A DNA stretch of 64,000 nt from Clostridiales bacterium S5-A14a (GTDB taxonomy: Bacteria > Bacillota > Clostridia > Peptostreptococcales > Anaerovoracaceae). A program made the position numbers and the translations under genes. The stretch is from assembly GCA_000758905.1 (NCBI GenBank), contig JRNA01000003.1, forward strand, positions 154,769 through 218,768, written 5' to 3'. The number at the start of each line of letters is the position of its first letter. Position 1 is the stretch's first letter. The notes under the pieces were generated by a model that was given only the letters and a program-made list of their open reading frames with translations, had not been told where the DNA came from and did no database searches. This document shows positions 7,447 through 17,129 of this stretch, piece by piece.

Positions 7447-9163
7447 TCCAGATTGTCTTATTGTTTTTGAAGATTACCATTCCAGGTTTTGCACCGCTTG
7501 GTTTCTTGACATATCTAACTTCTGTATAATCTACAGGTACATTTTCGGATGATTTTCCCTTACTGTGGTAGGCTGCGACGCCTGCTGCAGTTTTTATTTC
7601 TTCAGGGAAGTTTTCCTCCATTGAAGATAAATCAATGCCTCCTGTTTGTAGGATCACATGAGAGCCAGGTATATCTTTGGTGTGAAACCAAATATCGGAT
7701 TTTGAAGCCATCCTTAGTGTTAGAACGTCATTTTCTTTGTTATTCCTTCCAACAATAATTTTACGGCCAGTAGGCAGGGCAAATACTAGTGGGTTATTTA
7801 TTTTTCCATTGGAAACCGAACTCTTAACCGATTTTGATTTATTTTTACTTCTGCCATTTTTTCCAAAAATGCGACCCTTCAAATAACCTTCGTCGATAAG
7901 TTCATCCCTAATATAATCTATTTCCTTAATTTCAGTTGCTCTACTGAGGTGATCAATAACTGTATCTACATAGGCAATCTCAGCTTTAACACTTTCAATC
8001 ATAGGCTGCTTTTCCTTAATAGTGTTCATAGCTTTACCATATTTTTTATAATAATTCTGTGCATTTTCGCTGGGAGAGAGCTTCGGATCAAGTCTAATGT
8101 CAACCGTAGAACCATCATAATAGTTGACTATATGAGCCATCAATTCACCTTTTTTTATATTATGAAGATTTGCAGTTAGCAGTTCACCGTATAATCTAAG
8201 ATGTTCAGATCTTTTGGCCTTGAGGACATCTTCCTCCATCCTTTGAAGTTTAAGACCAAGCTTTTCCCTCACAGAGTTGATTTTCTTAAGCAGATTGGAT
8301 TCCGCCTGCTGCATTAAATTTGTCTCTTTTTTATGTTCGAAGAAGTAATCAACGCCTGCACTTGGTGAATCGAATGACTTAATCTCGGAAAGAATTCCGT
8401 CCATTGGTACAATGTGAAAATCAATAAGTTTCTTACCGTTAGAGTAAATTTTCGTTTGGCTATTGAGATCTTTGATTTTGGCGATAATATCCTTGAAGAC
8501 ATCATATCCCAGTAAAGCGATGCTGTCAGCGACCCTAGGTGAAATCCCTCCGACCTTATCCATTATATCATTTGAATCCTGCCAATTTACAGAAACAAGA
8601 TGTCCATTTTCCTCGTTCAAATCTGACATTCCGAGCAGTTCTTTAAATCCCGTTTTCCCTTGAGATGGAGGATAATTGTATATAAGTCCAGGCAAAATCT
8701 GTCGTGCCCTGTTTACATCGATCGAAACTCTTTTGATGCTGTCGATAATCCGCCCATCATTCAAATTTACTAAGATGATATTGCTGTGTTTTCCCATAAT
8801 TTCAAATATCAGCCTTTTAGAAACCGTAAAGCCGAGCTCATCGAGAACCTGAAAATCTATTTCAATTATTCTCTCTGAACTATTTTGTGCAATCCGGCTA
8901 ATCCTACCACCCTGAATGTGCTTTCGCAAAATCATACAAAATATCGGTGGTTGCTGGGGATTTTCGAATTCTCTCTGTGTTAGGCAGATGTGTGGAGCAT
9001 TCCCTGATGCGGATGCGTAAAGCCTGAAACGGCCGTCTTTTGTGTGGATGACAAAAACAAGGCTCTCGCTCTCTGGCTGATAAATTTTTCCAATCTTACC
9101 GAGAGTAAGCTTCTGGGATAGTTCCTCAGAGATCGCCCAAGTCATGATACCATCAAATGCCAT
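7418..9163 (-). CDS. rqcH: Rqc2 homologue RqcH (NFACT/FbpA family), ribosome quality control
   Basis: RqcH binds obstructed 50S subunits with peptidyl-tRNA and recruits tRNA-Ala to add C-terminal alanine tails that mark stalled peptides for decay. The 581-residue protein has NFACT-N at the start (MAFDGIMTWAISEEL, IGKIYQPESESLVF), the conserved RQILPGLIYNYPPSQGK near 160, a coiled coil around 280-400, a Lys/Ser linker near 440 and the NFACT-R domain from about 460 (VGRNNKENDVLTLRMASKSD, IWFHTKDIPGSHVIL). The start is supported by AGGAGG upstream on the minus strand. Confidence 0.93.
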   Translation of the reverse strand: MAFDGIMTWAISEELSQKLTLGKIGKIYQPESESLVFVIHTKDGRFRLYASASGNAPHICLTQREFENPQQPPIFCMILRKHIQGGRISRIAQNSSERIIEIDFQVLDELGFTVSKRLIFEIMGKHSNIILVNLNDGRIIDSIKRVSIDVNRARQILPGLIYNYPPSQGKTGFKELLGMSDLNEENGHLVSVNWQDSNDIMDKVGGISPRVADSIALLGYDVFKDIIAKIKDLNSQTKIYSNGKKLIDFHIVPMDGILSEIKSFDSPSAGVDYFFEHKKETNLMQQAESNLLKKINSVREKLGLKLQRMEEDVLKAKRSEHLRLYGELLTANLHNIKKGELMAHIVNYYDGSTVDIRLDPKLSPSENAQNYYKKYGKAMNTIKEKQPMIESVKAEIAYVDTVIDHLSRATEIKEIDYIRDELIDEGYLKGRIFGKNGRSKNKSKSVKSSVSNGKINNPLVFALPTGRKIIVGRNNKENDVLTLRMASKSDIWFHTKDIPGSHVILQTGGIDLSSMEENFPEEIKTAAGVAAYHSKGKSSENVPVDYTEVRYVKKPSGAKPGMVIFKNNKTIWITPKIPSRP

Positions 9164-9225
9164 TGTACATCCTCCTAAAAATTCTAAAATGCGCGCATGA
9201 AAAATGCTTTATGTGATAAACACAA

Positions 9226-9255
9226 TTGGAATTTTATCATAAGATTGGTTATAAT
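9226..9255 (+). promoter_or_regulatory. Promoter of yicC
   Basis: TTGGAA (9226-9231), 18 bases, TATAAT (9250-9255); about 30 bases before the yicC start codon. It is divergent from rqcH. Confidence 0.6.
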
Positions 9256-9285
9256 TAAAGGCAGATAATATCAGGAGGAAGCAAA

Positions 9286-10191
9286 ATGATTAAAAGTATG
9301 ACAGGCTACGGCCGGGGAGAAGTCAAAACTCAAGATTATCACATTTTGGTCGAACTTAAGAGCGTTAACCATAAATATAATGACTTCACATTCAGAATGC
9401 CCAAGTCTTTCGCATTTGCAGAAGAGCAAATGAGGAAAACCATAAGGAATAAATTGCATAGAGGCAAGGTCGACGTAATGATGACAGTTGAAAATTTGTC
9501 TGATAAGGAGTTTGAAGTTCGCGTTAACACCAAACTTGCCAAGGAGTACATAGAGAAAATTGAGTCTCTGTGCGAAGCTTGCAACATTAATGATAGACCC
9601 GGAATTGAGATGATCACAAAATTTCCAGACGTTATGACGGCAATGCCACTTGAGGATAATCAGGAAGCACTCCTTGAAGCCATAGTTGAAGCAACTGAAA
9701 ATGCAACAAAACAGCTTGATGAGATGAGGACTAAGGAAGGCAGGGTTCTTGCGGATGATCTAAACTTCAGGGCTGCGAATCTCAAAAAGATAGTGGAGGA
9801 TATGGCACCTATAGCGGAAGAAATTCCAGCTTTATACAGAGAAAAACTTTCCGAGAGGATTGCGAAAATCCTTGATAAGACTGGTATTAGCGATACAAGT
9901 TTGTCAGAGGAAAGAATCGCCACCGAGGTTGCGATTTTTGCGGACAAAGCAAATGTCGATGAAGAGCTTACTAGGCTAAAAAGCCATATTTTGCAGATAA
10001 CTAATCTAACAAAATCAGACAATTCTACTGACGGAAGTGTTGGGAAGAAACTGGATTTTCTAGCACAGGAGCTTAATAGAGAAGCCAATACCATCGGCTC
10101 GAAAGCAAACAGCCTAGACCTAACTAATCTAGTACTTAAAGCAAAGGCGGAGATCGAGAAAATAAGGGAACAGGTACAGAATATCGAATAG
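9286..10191 (+). CDS. yicC: YicC family endoribonuclease
   Basis: YicC-family proteins are RNases with an N-terminal YicC_N domain and a C-terminal DUF1732 domain. The 301-residue product begins MIKSMTGYGRGE, the most conserved stretch of the family, then LKSVNHKYNDFTFRMP and MRKTIRNKLHRGKVDV. The C-terminal signature is GKKLDFLAQELNREANTIG followed by KAEIEKIREQVQNIE. In Firmicutes yicC usually precedes remA, gmk and rpoZ, but here an OPT transporter follows, so the usual neighbourhood is broken. GGAGG stands 8 bases before the ATG. Confidence 0.92.
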   Translation: MIKSMTGYGRGEVKTQDYHILVELKSVNHKYNDFTFRMPKSFAFAEEQMRKTIRNKLHRGKVDVMMTVENLSDKEFEVRVNTKLAKEYIEKIESLCEACNINDRPGIEMITKFPDVMTAMPLEDNQEALLEAIVEATENATKQLDEMRTKEGRVLADDLNFRAANLKKIVEDMAPIAEEIPALYREKLSERIAKILDKTGISDTSLSEERIATEVAIFADKANVDEELTRLKSHILQITNLTKSDNSTDGSVGKKLDFLAQELNREANTIGSKANSLDLTNLVLKAKAEIEKIREQVQNIE

Positions 10192-10233
10192 TATAATTTT
10201 GTGCTCAGCCACATAAAAAATCAGATACATTTA

Positions 10234-10283
10234 ATATCAGGTCATAAAAATATTTAGCGTTTTTGACCTGATATCTTTATTTT
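10234..10283 (+). terminator. Long dyad/terminator between yicC and the OPT transporter
   Basis: ATATCAGGTCA (10234-10244) pairs perfectly with TGACCTGATAT (10264-10274). The 19-base spacer contains AAAAA/TTTT that can extend the stem, and CTTTATTTT follows. It fits a terminator for yicC. As it ends just upstream of the -10 box of the next gene, it could also act as an operator. Confidence 0.65.
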
Positions 10284-10295
10284 AAGTGAAAAATG

Positions 10296-10304
10296 TGGTA
10301 TAAT
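10296..10304 (+). promoter_or_regulatory. Extended -10 promoter of the OPT transporter
   Basis: TGGTATAAT, an extended -10 box with TATAAT at 10299-10304. The -35 region (TTTATT, 10276-10281) is weak. The leader to the start codon is about 80 bases. Confidence 0.5.
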
Positions 10305-10389
10305 ATTGCTCGTTATGTTGTTATTTTAGAAATTTTTTTACTTTTTATATAAAAACAACATTTCAAATATAATGAAAGGAAAAAACTAT

Positions 10390-12333
10390 ATGGAAAAAGA
10401 AAAACAAATAGGGGAATTTAAGCCCTTTATTTCTGCTGACAAAGTTGTACCCGAGTTTACTGCCGTGTCCATTATTATTGGTATGTTGCTTGCAGTTCTG
10501 TTCGGTGCAGCCAATGCCTATCTAGGTCTGAAAGTTGGAATGACAGTTTCAGCATCTATACCTGCAGCTGTAATTTCGATGGGAATTATAAGAGTTATAT
10601 TAAAAAGAGATTCTATTTTGGAAAACAATATGGTTCAGACCATAGGTTCTGCAGGAGAATCACTTGCAGCGGGTGCTATTTTTACGCTACCAGCTGTATT
10701 CATGTGGGCGCAAGACGGAATAGGAACCGTTCCATCTTACACGGTTATCGCATGCGTTGCTATCGCAGGAGGCTTACTTGGAATTGTATTCATGATTCCA
10801 CTTAGAAAGGCACTTATCGTTAAGGAGCATGGTTCATTGCCATATCCTGAAGGGACAGCTTGTGCAGAGGTTCTTATCGCAGGAGAAGAGGGTGGAACTA
10901 AGGCGAGCACAGTATTTGCAGGTCTTGGCATTGCAGCTCTCTATAAATTTATCGCCGATGGGATGAAGTTATTCCCAAGTGAAGTCGATTATGAGGTTAA
11001 GGCTATACCAGGTTCAGGAATCGGTATGGACGTTCTACCAGCACTTGCTGGAGTAGGATATATATGTGGACCACTTATCTCATCTTGGATGCTTGCTGGT
11101 GGTATAGTTTCATGGTTTATAATCATGCCACTTATCAAAACTTTTGGAGGAGACACTGTTCTTTATCCAGCAGATGCACCAATTTCAGAACTTGGCTACT
11201 GGGATTTGTGGGATAATTATATCAGATATGTAGGAGCAGGTGCTGTTGCTGCAGGAGGTATTTTCTCACTGATTAAATCTCTGCCACTTATCTTTAAAAC
11301 ATTTGCAGAGAGCATGAAGAGCCTTAAATCTGGCGTTGATGGCATCACTATTGATAGAACATCTAAGGATCTTGGTTTTGCACCTATCATAGTTATGCTA
11401 ATTGTCGCTGTTGTAGTGCTTGTGGGGTATCCGGCTATACCGATTGACTTTGTAAGTGCTATACTCATTGTTATATTCGGATTCTTCTTTGCTACAGTAT
11501 CATCTAGAATGGTAGGCCTTGTAGGATCTTCAAACAACCCAGTTTCTGGTATGGCTATAGCAACTCTACTTATTGCAACCTTAGTTCTTAAAGAAGTTGG
11601 AGAGACTGGTCCTAATGGAATGGCTGCTGCCATCATGATCGGTACAGTGATTTGTATAATTGCAGCAATGGCTGGAGATATGTCTCAAGACCTTAAGACT
11701 GGATACATCGTTGGAGCTACTCCATACAAACAGCAGTGGGGTGAAGTTGTCGGCGTTCTATCATCAGGCCTTGCAATCGCAGGTATTTTGTACTTGCTGA
11801 ACGAAGCTTGGGGATATGGTGGAAAAGAACTTCCTGCGCCTCAGGCAACTCTTATGAAACTTGTAATAGAGGGTGTAATGGGATCAAACCTTCCTTGGGG
11901 AATGGTATTCACTGGAGTGTTCATCGCTGTTGTGCTTGAAATCCTTCAGATTCCTGTTCTACCAGTTGCAATCGGTGTGTATTTGCCTATTCACCTATCC
12001 ACGCCTCTCATGTGCGGTGGTCTTCTTAAATTATATCTTGAGAAGAAAGAGCATAAGAGTGCTGAAGAAAAGGAAATGCAGATTACTTCTGGAGTTCTAT
12101 ATTCATCAGGACTTATCGCAGGTGAAGGCTTGCTCGGTATATTGTTAGCCGTATTTGCAGTTATAAAAATCAATGGCAAGAGTATTGGCGAGATCATTGA
12201 TATATCTGGAAAACTAAATTTAAGTCCAGAGGTTGGCAATTTAGTAGGACTGGCATTCTTTGCAGTTTTGCTAGTAACTATTTATCTATTTGCAATCAAG
12301 AAACATGATACTAAGAAGGTTAATCTAGACTAA
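10390..12333 (+). CDS. OPT family oligopeptide transporter
   Basis: OPT proteins import small peptides or metal chelates by proton symport. The 647-residue protein has about 15 hydrophobic helices. It opens with FTAVSIIIGMLLAVLFGAAN AYLG-type sequence (about residues 25-50) and contains LPYPEGTACAEVL, a family motif, near 155, and SSNNPVSGMAIATL, typical of bacterial OPT members, near 385. The ATG at 10372 is in frame but has no ribosome site, whereas AAAGGA is well placed for the ATG at 10390. As part of an amino-acid-fermenting set, peptide uptake fits with pepD downstream. Confidence 0.9.
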   Translation: MEKEKQIGEFKPFISADKVVPEFTAVSIIIGMLLAVLFGAANAYLGLKVGMTVSASIPAAVISMGIIRVILKRDSILENNMVQTIGSAGESLAAGAIFTLPAVFMWAQDGIGTVPSYTVIACVAIAGGLLGIVFMIPLRKALIVKEHGSLPYPEGTACAEVLIAGEEGGTKASTVFAGLGIAALYKFIADGMKLFPSEVDYEVKAIPGSGIGMDVLPALAGVGYICGPLISSWMLAGGIVSWFIIMPLIKTFGGDTVLYPADAPISELGYWDLWDNYIRYVGAGAVAAGGIFSLIKSLPLIFKTFAESMKSLKSGVDGITIDRTSKDLGFAPIIVMLIVAVVVLVGYPAIPIDFVSAILIVIFGFFFATVSSRMVGLVGSSNNPVSGMAIATLLIATLVLKEVGETGPNGMAAAIMIGTVICIIAAMAGDMSQDLKTGYIVGATPYKQQWGEVVGVLSSGLAIAGILYLLNEAWGYGGKELPAPQATLMKLVIEGVMGSNLPWGMVFTGVFIAVVLEILQIPVLPVAIGVYLPIHLSTPLMCGGLLKLYLEKKEHKSAEEKEMQITSGVLYSSGLIAGEGLLGILLAVFAVIKINGKSIGEIIDISGKLNLSPEVGNLVGLAFFAVLLVTIYLFAIKKHDTKKVNLD

Positions 12334-12395
12334 GGGTGTGGATATCACAGATAAAAACGCTATATAATGATATATTAAATTATTGAATTGTAGAT

Positions 12396-12752
12396 ATGAA
12401 AAAAAAGAAAAATGAGAATTATCTCGACAATGTCCCCGTTATAAACGGGGATATTTGTTGGGAGGAAGATGATGATCAGCTTATAGTAATTAAACAAGAG
12501 AATAAGGGCTTTTACAGCAAAATTGCTCAGAAGTTTTTCGATAGACCTAAGGTTTCAAACATACACCTCGACGAGTTTGGGAGTTTTGTTTGGAAACAGA
12601 TTGATGGGGAAAAAGATATAACAGAGATAGGAAAGAGTGTTTCTGAAGAATTCGGTAAAGATGCCGAGCCTCTTTATGAGAGACTATCAGCCTACATGTT
12701 CAGGCTTAGAGATGTGCAATACATAAGTTTTAAGAAGAAGGGCAAAAAATAA
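12396..12752 (+). CDS. PqqD-like small protein
   Basis: This 118-residue protein has the PqqD-type winged-helix core at about 50-112: a beta pair, then LDEFGSFVWKQIDGEKDITEIG and a terminal helix. PqqD domains bind leader peptides of ribosomally made peptides and present them to radical SAM enzymes. No precursor peptide or radical SAM gene is adjacent; the nearest radical SAM/SPASM gene is 3 kb downstream on the other strand. The ribosome site is weak. A RiPP role is not shown; stand-alone PqqD-like proteins of unknown role occur in many Clostridia. Confidence 0.65.
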   Translation: MKKKKNENYLDNVPVINGDICWEEDDDQLIVIKQENKGFYSKIAQKFFDRPKVSNIHLDEFGSFVWKQIDGEKDITEIGKSVSEEFGKDAEPLYERLSAYMFRLRDVQYISFKKKGKK

Positions 12753-12795
12753 GTGCTCAAGAGGGATTCACAAAACAGGTGTTAAGGTAAAACAA

Positions 12796-13200
12796 ATGAC
12801 AGGACAAATAGGAACGATAATAGTAGGAGTCATTCTCTTCGCCTTCGCATCAGCCATACTTTACATGATTGGACTGAAGAAAAAGATGAACGAAGATAAG
12901 AGGCTTTTTGATATGCTCTTAAACAACGGAGCTTACAGAGTTGTTAAATATCTTAAAACACAAGAAAGTATAACGTTAAAAGGCATAGGCTATGTCATCA
13001 AGGATATATCAGCAAAGGAGTTTGCCTCTTCAAAAAAAGCGGTTATCAAAGATGGCAGGGCTTTTCAGGATACACTCCTTGAGTACATGCTGAAGGAAGG
13101 TTACATTGTCGGTGCACCCGGCAACGAAAAAAAGAAAAAATCAGATAAAGTATATGTTTTGCCAGAGAAAAAGGAGGAGAAAAATGAGCGTATTAGCTAA
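12796..13200 (+). CDS. Hypothetical single-pass membrane protein
   Basis: This 134-residue protein has one N-terminal membrane helix (about 6-26, TIIVGVILFAFASAILYMIG) followed by a basic stop-transfer KKKM and a cytoplasmic domain of about 100 residues rich in Lys, ending [19 protein letters not shown] do not recognise the family. It overlaps the pepD start by 17 bases, and the pepD ribosome site lies inside its 3' end, so translation of the two may be coupled. Confidence 0.6.
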   Translation: MTGQIGTIIVGVILFAFASAILYMIGLKKKMNEDKRLFDMLLNNGAYRVVKYLKTQESITLKGIGYVIKDISAKEFASSKKAVIKDGRAFQDTLLEYMLKEGYIVGAPGNEKKKKSDKVYVLPEKKEEKNERIS

Positions 13201-14647
13201 TTTGAAGCCAGAAAAGGTTTTTCACTATTTTGAGGAAATTTGTAGCATACCTCACGGGTCATACGACACCAAGAAAATCAGCGATTATCTGAAAAAGTTT
13301 GCACAGGACAGAGGTTTGACCTGTTACCAAGATAACGACAACAACATTATTATCATCAAAGAAGCTACAAAGGGATATGAGAATTCAGATCCGATCATAC
13401 TTCAGGGTCACATGGACATGGTTTGCGAGAAAACTCCAGAATCAACCATTGACTTTAAGAAAGATGGACTTGATATATATGTAGACGGCGACTGGGTAAA
13501 AGCAAGGGGCACAACTCTTGGCGGAGACAACGGAATTGCTATTGCTATGAGTCTTGCAATCTTGGACAGCGATGAATATGAGCACCCGAAACTTGAGTTT
13601 ATTGCAACAGTAGATGAGGAAGTAGGCCTTCTAGGTGCTGCATCAATTGACGTTTCTAAACTTACCGCGAAAAAATTCATCAATATCGATTCGGAAGAAG
13701 AGGGAATCTTCACTGTTAGCTGCGCTGGTGGTGTAACTGTAGAAAACACTCTTCCAATCACCTACAAAGATGCTGATGGTATCAAGGCCCACTTAAAGGT
13801 TTCAGGACTTCTCGGCGGACATTCAGGAATCGAGATAAACAAGGAAAGAGCAAATGCAAATGTGCTCCTTGGTAGAGCCCTAAATCTTATTTCAGAGAAG
13901 TATGACATTTTACTCATTGACGCAAACGGAGGCTCAAAGGACAACGCAATCACAAAGCTTTCCGAAGCAAATATTTTGTTCACAGATGCAACAAAACAGC
14001 AGTTTGAAGAGGCGAAGTCGGCTATAACTGATTTTTCAAAGACTGTGGCACATGAATTTAAGGTTACGGATCCTGATATCAAGATTGAGCTTGAACTCAA
14101 GGATGAGGCAGCTAAGAAAGTTAAGGCATTCGATGAAGACTCAACAAGAAGAGTTATCACTTATCTGGTTTTAACACCTTACGGAGTTCAGCACATGTCG
14201 AAGGAAATTCACGGTCTTGTGGAGACGAGCCTTAATATTGGAGTTTTGAAGACGGAAGAAAACAAGGTCTCTACGGTATATGCAGTTAGAAGTTCATCCG
14301 ACAGTAGAAGGGATATGATGGTTGAAAAACTAAGAGTTTTAACAAAATATCTCGGAGGCAAGACGGAGCTTTCCGGTGCATATCCTGGATGGGAATACAT
14401 GGCTGATTCCAAACTCAGGGAGCAGGCTGTTGAAGTATTTGAAAGAGTGTATGGACATAAACCTAAGATTGAAGCAATACATGCAGGGCTTGAATGCGGT
14501 CTCTTTGCTGGAAAAATTCCAGATCTTGACTGTATTTCTATAGGTCCTGATATGGCTGGTGTTCACACTCCAGATGAGAGACTATCAATCCCTTCGACTG
14601 AGAGAACATTTAATTTACTTGTTGAGATTTTGAAAGCAAGCAAATAA
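13184..14647 (+). CDS. pepD: Aminoacyl-histidine dipeptidase (M20 family, PepD)
   Basis: PepD is a di-zinc metallopeptidase that hydrolyses dipeptides, classically Xaa-His. Metal and catalytic motifs are GHMDMVCEK (about 80-88), [10 protein letters not shown] (about 112), DEEVGLLGA (about 145) and a late [15 protein letters not shown]. Length (487) matches the family. The frame is open further upstream, but AAGGAGG is only well placed for the ATG at 13184. Downstream of peptide uptake (OPT) it would feed amino acids to fermentation. Confidence 0.93.
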   Translation: MSVLANLKPEKVFHYFEEICSIPHGSYDTKKISDYLKKFAQDRGLTCYQDNDNNIIIIKEATKGYENSDPIILQGHMDMVCEKTPESTIDFKKDGLDIYVDGDWVKARGTTLGGDNGIAIAMSLAILDSDEYEHPKLEFIATVDEEVGLLGAASIDVSKLTAKKFINIDSEEEGIFTVSCAGGVTVENTLPITYKDADGIKAHLKVSGLLGGHSGIEINKERANANVLLGRALNLISEKYDILLIDANGGSKDNAITKLSEANILFTDATKQQFEEAKSAITDFSKTVAHEFKVTDPDIKIELELKDEAAKKVKAFDEDSTRRVITYLVLTPYGVQHMSKEIHGLVETSLNIGVLKTEENKVSTVYAVRSSSDSRRDMMVEKLRVLTKYLGGKTELSGAYPGWEYMADSKLREQAVEVFERVYGHKPKIEAIHAGLECGLFAGKIPDLDCISIGPDMAGVHTPDERLSIPSTERTFNLLVEILKASK

Positions 14648-14664
14648 GTAGGTTATTTAGATAC

Positions 14665-14693
14665 TTGTCAAGATGGCAGATTGATAGTATAAT
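14665..14693 (+). promoter_or_regulatory. Strong promoter of rpsU-yqeY
   Basis: TTGTCA (14665-14670), exactly 17 bases, TATAAT (14688-14693). The leader to the rpsU ATG is about 60 bases and contains AGGAGGTG. Confidence 0.8.
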
Positions 14694-14760
14694 GTCTATT
14701 GTCATCTGCGTAACCACGTGCGATACAATATTTCATGTAAGGCAGGAGGTGAATTGGAAT

Positions 14761-14940
14761 ATGGCACAGGTCATCGTTAGAGAAAATGAAAGCTTGGAAA
14801 GTGCACTTAAGAGGTTCAAGAGATCATGCGCTAGAGACGGCGTTATGAGTGAACTTAGAAAGAGAGAGCACTACGAGAAGCCTAGCGTAAGACGCAAGAA
14901 GAAGTCTGAGGCTGCTAGAAAGAAAGCAAGGAAGTACTAA
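14761..14940 (+). CDS. rpsU: 30S ribosomal protein S21
   Basis: S21 is a small basic protein at the 30S platform near the anti-Shine-Dalgarno region. The 59-residue product starts [20 protein letters not shown] and contains [17 protein letters not shown]. An in-frame GTG/ATG-like extension upstream overlaps the promoter, so I use the ATG at 14761, 10 bases after GGAGGT. yqeY follows after 2 bases, a conserved pair. Confidence 0.96.
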   Translation: MAQVIVRENESLESALKRFKRSCARDGVMSELRKREHYEKPSVRRKKKSEAARKKARKY

Positions 14941-14942
14941 AA

Positions 14943-15389
14943 ATGGGACTTAAAGACAAACTTATGGCTGACCTAAAGGAAGCCATGAAGGAACATGATA
15001 AAGTTAGAAAGGACACAATTAGCTTCGCAAGAGCTGCAATCAAGCAACACGAGGTTGATAACAGAGTTGAACTTTCTGATGAAGAAATTATCCCTATACT
15101 TGCAAAGCAGGTTAAGATGAGAAAGGACGCTCTAGCCGATTTTGAGAAAGCTGGACGTGCCGATTTAGTTGAAGCTTATAATGAGGAAATCAAGATTCTG
15201 GAAGGTTATCTGCCTGAACAGATGTCCCTAGAGGAGATTAAGAAGGTGGTCGCTGATTCAGCGAAAAGCCTCGGCATTGACGGTGGAAAACAGAATATGG
15301 GCAAACTCATGGGCGCAGTCATGGGCAAGCTGAAGGGCAAGGCTGATGGTAATGCAGTGAGAGAAGCCGTTACTGAATATTTAAGCTAA
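14943..15389 (+). CDS. yqeY: GatB/YqeY domain-containing protein
   Basis: This 148-residue helical protein (MGLKDKLMADLKEAMKEHDK, IIPILAKQVKMRKDALADFE, ILEGYLPEQMSLEEIKKVV, GKLMGAVMGKLKGKADGNAV) matches the YqeY family, related to the tRNA-binding tail domain of GatB. Stand-alone YqeY has no settled role. Its position directly after rpsU is typical of Firmicutes. A strong hairpin terminates the unit. Confidence 0.9.
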   Translation: MGLKDKLMADLKEAMKEHDKVRKDTISFARAAIKQHEVDNRVELSDEEIIPILAKQVKMRKDALADFEKAGRADLVEAYNEEIKILEGYLPEQMSLEEIKKVVADSAKSLGIDGGKQNMGKLMGAVMGKLKGKADGNAVREAVTEYLS

Positions 15390-15421
15390 GATGAAACGAA
15401 CTTTAAATAAATAGTTCTAAA

Positions 15422-15453
15422 AAACGTCATATTCGAAAGAATATGACGTTTTT
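15422..15453. terminator. Bidirectional terminator between yqeY and the radical SAM gene
   Basis: AAACGTCATATTC (15422-15434), GNRA-like loop GAAA, then GAATATGACGTTT (15439-15451) and Ts. Upstream As serve the convergent minus-strand radical SAM gene. Confidence 0.9.
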
Positions 15454-15490
15454 GAATGCAAATATATAACGGTCTTAAAAAGAACCAAAA

Positions 15491-16834
15491 TTATTTCCCA
15501 GCTTTCTCAGCCCAAATTTCCTCAGCTCTTGGTCTCCACTCTTCGGAGTAGCTAGAGCATTTTGCACATAGATTATCAACTGATTCTTCAGAAATAAGAT
15601 CTGTTGAATGTGCACCTGTCGCATGTACTATATCTCTTAACTTCTCAGGATTTTCAAGCATAGGGCAAGGCATCAGGTGATTGCAGTTAAATGGCTGCCC
15701 TTCTTTATAAGCTGTAAACAAAGGTGAAGTCAGACATTCAATCAGGGTTTTTTCCCTAATATTAGAATCAGAATAGTGTATAAACACGCAAGGTTCAACG
15801 TCACCGTTTGGATTAATATGGAAATAATCTCGTCCGCCGGCGATACATCCGCCTATATATTCACCATCATTTTGGAAATCTATAAGGAAAATTGATTTTC
15901 TGTTTCTGACATCCCTAATTTTTCTGTAAACCGTTTCCCTCTGTTCTGGATTCAGAAGTAATTCTGGAACGGCATCGTTACCAATTGGCATATAGTGGAA
16001 GAACCAGGCAAATTTTGCTCCAAAAGAGATGAGTCTGTCAAAATACTCATCGTCGGTAATCGACTCATAATTTGCCGAAGTGTAACATGTTGATGCCCCG
16101 AACGGAACTTTGTATCTGCGGAGTATCTCCATTGCATGTACAACTTTTTCATAGGTTCCATCACCACGTCTTGAGTCTGTAGCTTCTTTGTCGCCCTCGA
16201 TACTTATTGCAGGAACAAAGTTTTTAACCTCGCAAATTTGTTTTGCGAACTCTTCATCTATCAGAGTTGCATTTGTAAAGGCTAAGAATACGCAGTCATT
16301 ATGCCTCTTACATAATTCTATAATGTCATTCTTCCTGACAAGAGGTTCGCCACCGGTATAGATGTACATAAATATACCAATTTCTTTACCCTGAGTAATA
16401 ATACTGTCTATTTCGTCAAAAGACAGGTTTAACTTATTACCGTACTCACTAGCCCAACATCCAGTACAGCTTAGATTACAAGCGCTTGTCGGGTCAAGAA
16501 GTATTGCCCACGGCACATTACAGTCATACTTACTTTTAACCTCTTCTTTTAAACTTCTGCTTAAAACAACAGAATTCAGGACTGAATTTTTGAACAGCGT
16601 TTTGATAATTTCACTGTCGACATCCTGATAAATAGAATCCAAAAGTTTTCTCCAGTTATCATTTTCACCATCGAGCCCTTCACGAACATTTTTAATCTGT
16701 TTTGAAAGAGCATGGTTTATATCAAACTTCTCAACTATGTTGAGAAGTTTCGGCAAGTTCTCAAGGGGATCCTTATCAAGATAATTCAGAGCTTGATCAA
16801 CCATAGTGATCGTTACTCGGTCTTTGATAGACAT
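15491..16834 (-). CDS. Radical SAM/SPASM-type protein
   Basis: This 447-residue enzyme has an N-terminal helical region (1-105) and then a radical SAM core with the [4Fe-4S] motif CNLSCTGCW (about 125-133) and the SAM glycine motif YTGGEPL. The C-terminal 120 residues hold further cysteines (GGCIAGG, EPCVF, FNC, MPCPM, LCAKC), like a SPASM/twitch region with auxiliary clusters. A TTG two codons earlier is possible, but GGAGG is 6 bases from the ATG at 16834. The substrate is unknown; no precursor peptide is visible nearby. Confidence 0.8.
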   Translation of the reverse strand: MSIKDRVTITMVDQALNYLDKDPLENLPKLLNIVEKFDINHALSKQIKNVREGLDGENDNWRKLLDSIYQDVDSEIIKTLFKNSVLNSVVLSRSLKEEVKSKYDCNVPWAILLDPTSACNLSCTGCWASEYGNKLNLSFDEIDSIITQGKEIGIFMYIYTGGEPLVRKNDIIELCKRHNDCVFLAFTNATLIDEEFAKQICEVKNFVPAISIEGDKEATDSRRGDGTYEKVVHAMEILRRYKVPFGASTCYTSANYESITDDEYFDRLISFGAKFAWFFHYMPIGNDAVPELLLNPEQRETVYRKIRDVRNRKSIFLIDFQNDGEYIGGCIAGGRDYFHINPNGDVEPCVFIHYSDSNIREKTLIECLTSPLFTAYKEGQPFNCNHLMPCPMLENPEKLRDIVHATGAHSTDLISEESVDNLCAKCSSYSEEWRPRAEEIWAEKAGK

Positions 16835-17050
16835 AATCAACCTCCATATAAACTTTATGCACCAATTTTAATCTAAATATAGAATGGAATCTCATTGTTA
16901 TGAACATTATAACACCAAAAATATAACTGATCAATCCAATGATCAATTTATAGCATAAACGTAAATAGTAAGTATCAAAACAGGTAATTCATTTGCTTAA
17001 TATGCGCAAAACAAATGCAAAATCAAAATATGGATAATAAATGTCAGATG

Positions 17051-17059
17051 TGGTATAAT
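17051..17059 (+). promoter_or_regulatory. Extended -10 promoter of rdgB with a leader hairpin
   Basis: TGGTATAAT with TATAAT at 17054-17059. Downstream, ATTGCAC (17069-17075) and GTGCAAT (17084-17090) can form a hairpin near the 5' end of the message. The 295 bases between the radical SAM start and rdgB hold nothing else I can support except two TGATCA boxes (16928, 16940). Confidence 0.45.
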
Positions 17060-17129
17060 AATCGAGAAATTGCACATAATTTCGTGCAATATTTAAATAT
17101 AAAACAGAATGAAAAGACAGGATGAAAAT

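Noticed and set aside
16928..16945. Two TGATCA boxes upstream of the radical SAM gene as an operator
   Set aside because: Each is only a six-base palindrome in A/T-rich DNA; no further symmetry or second copy elsewhere supports a regulator site.
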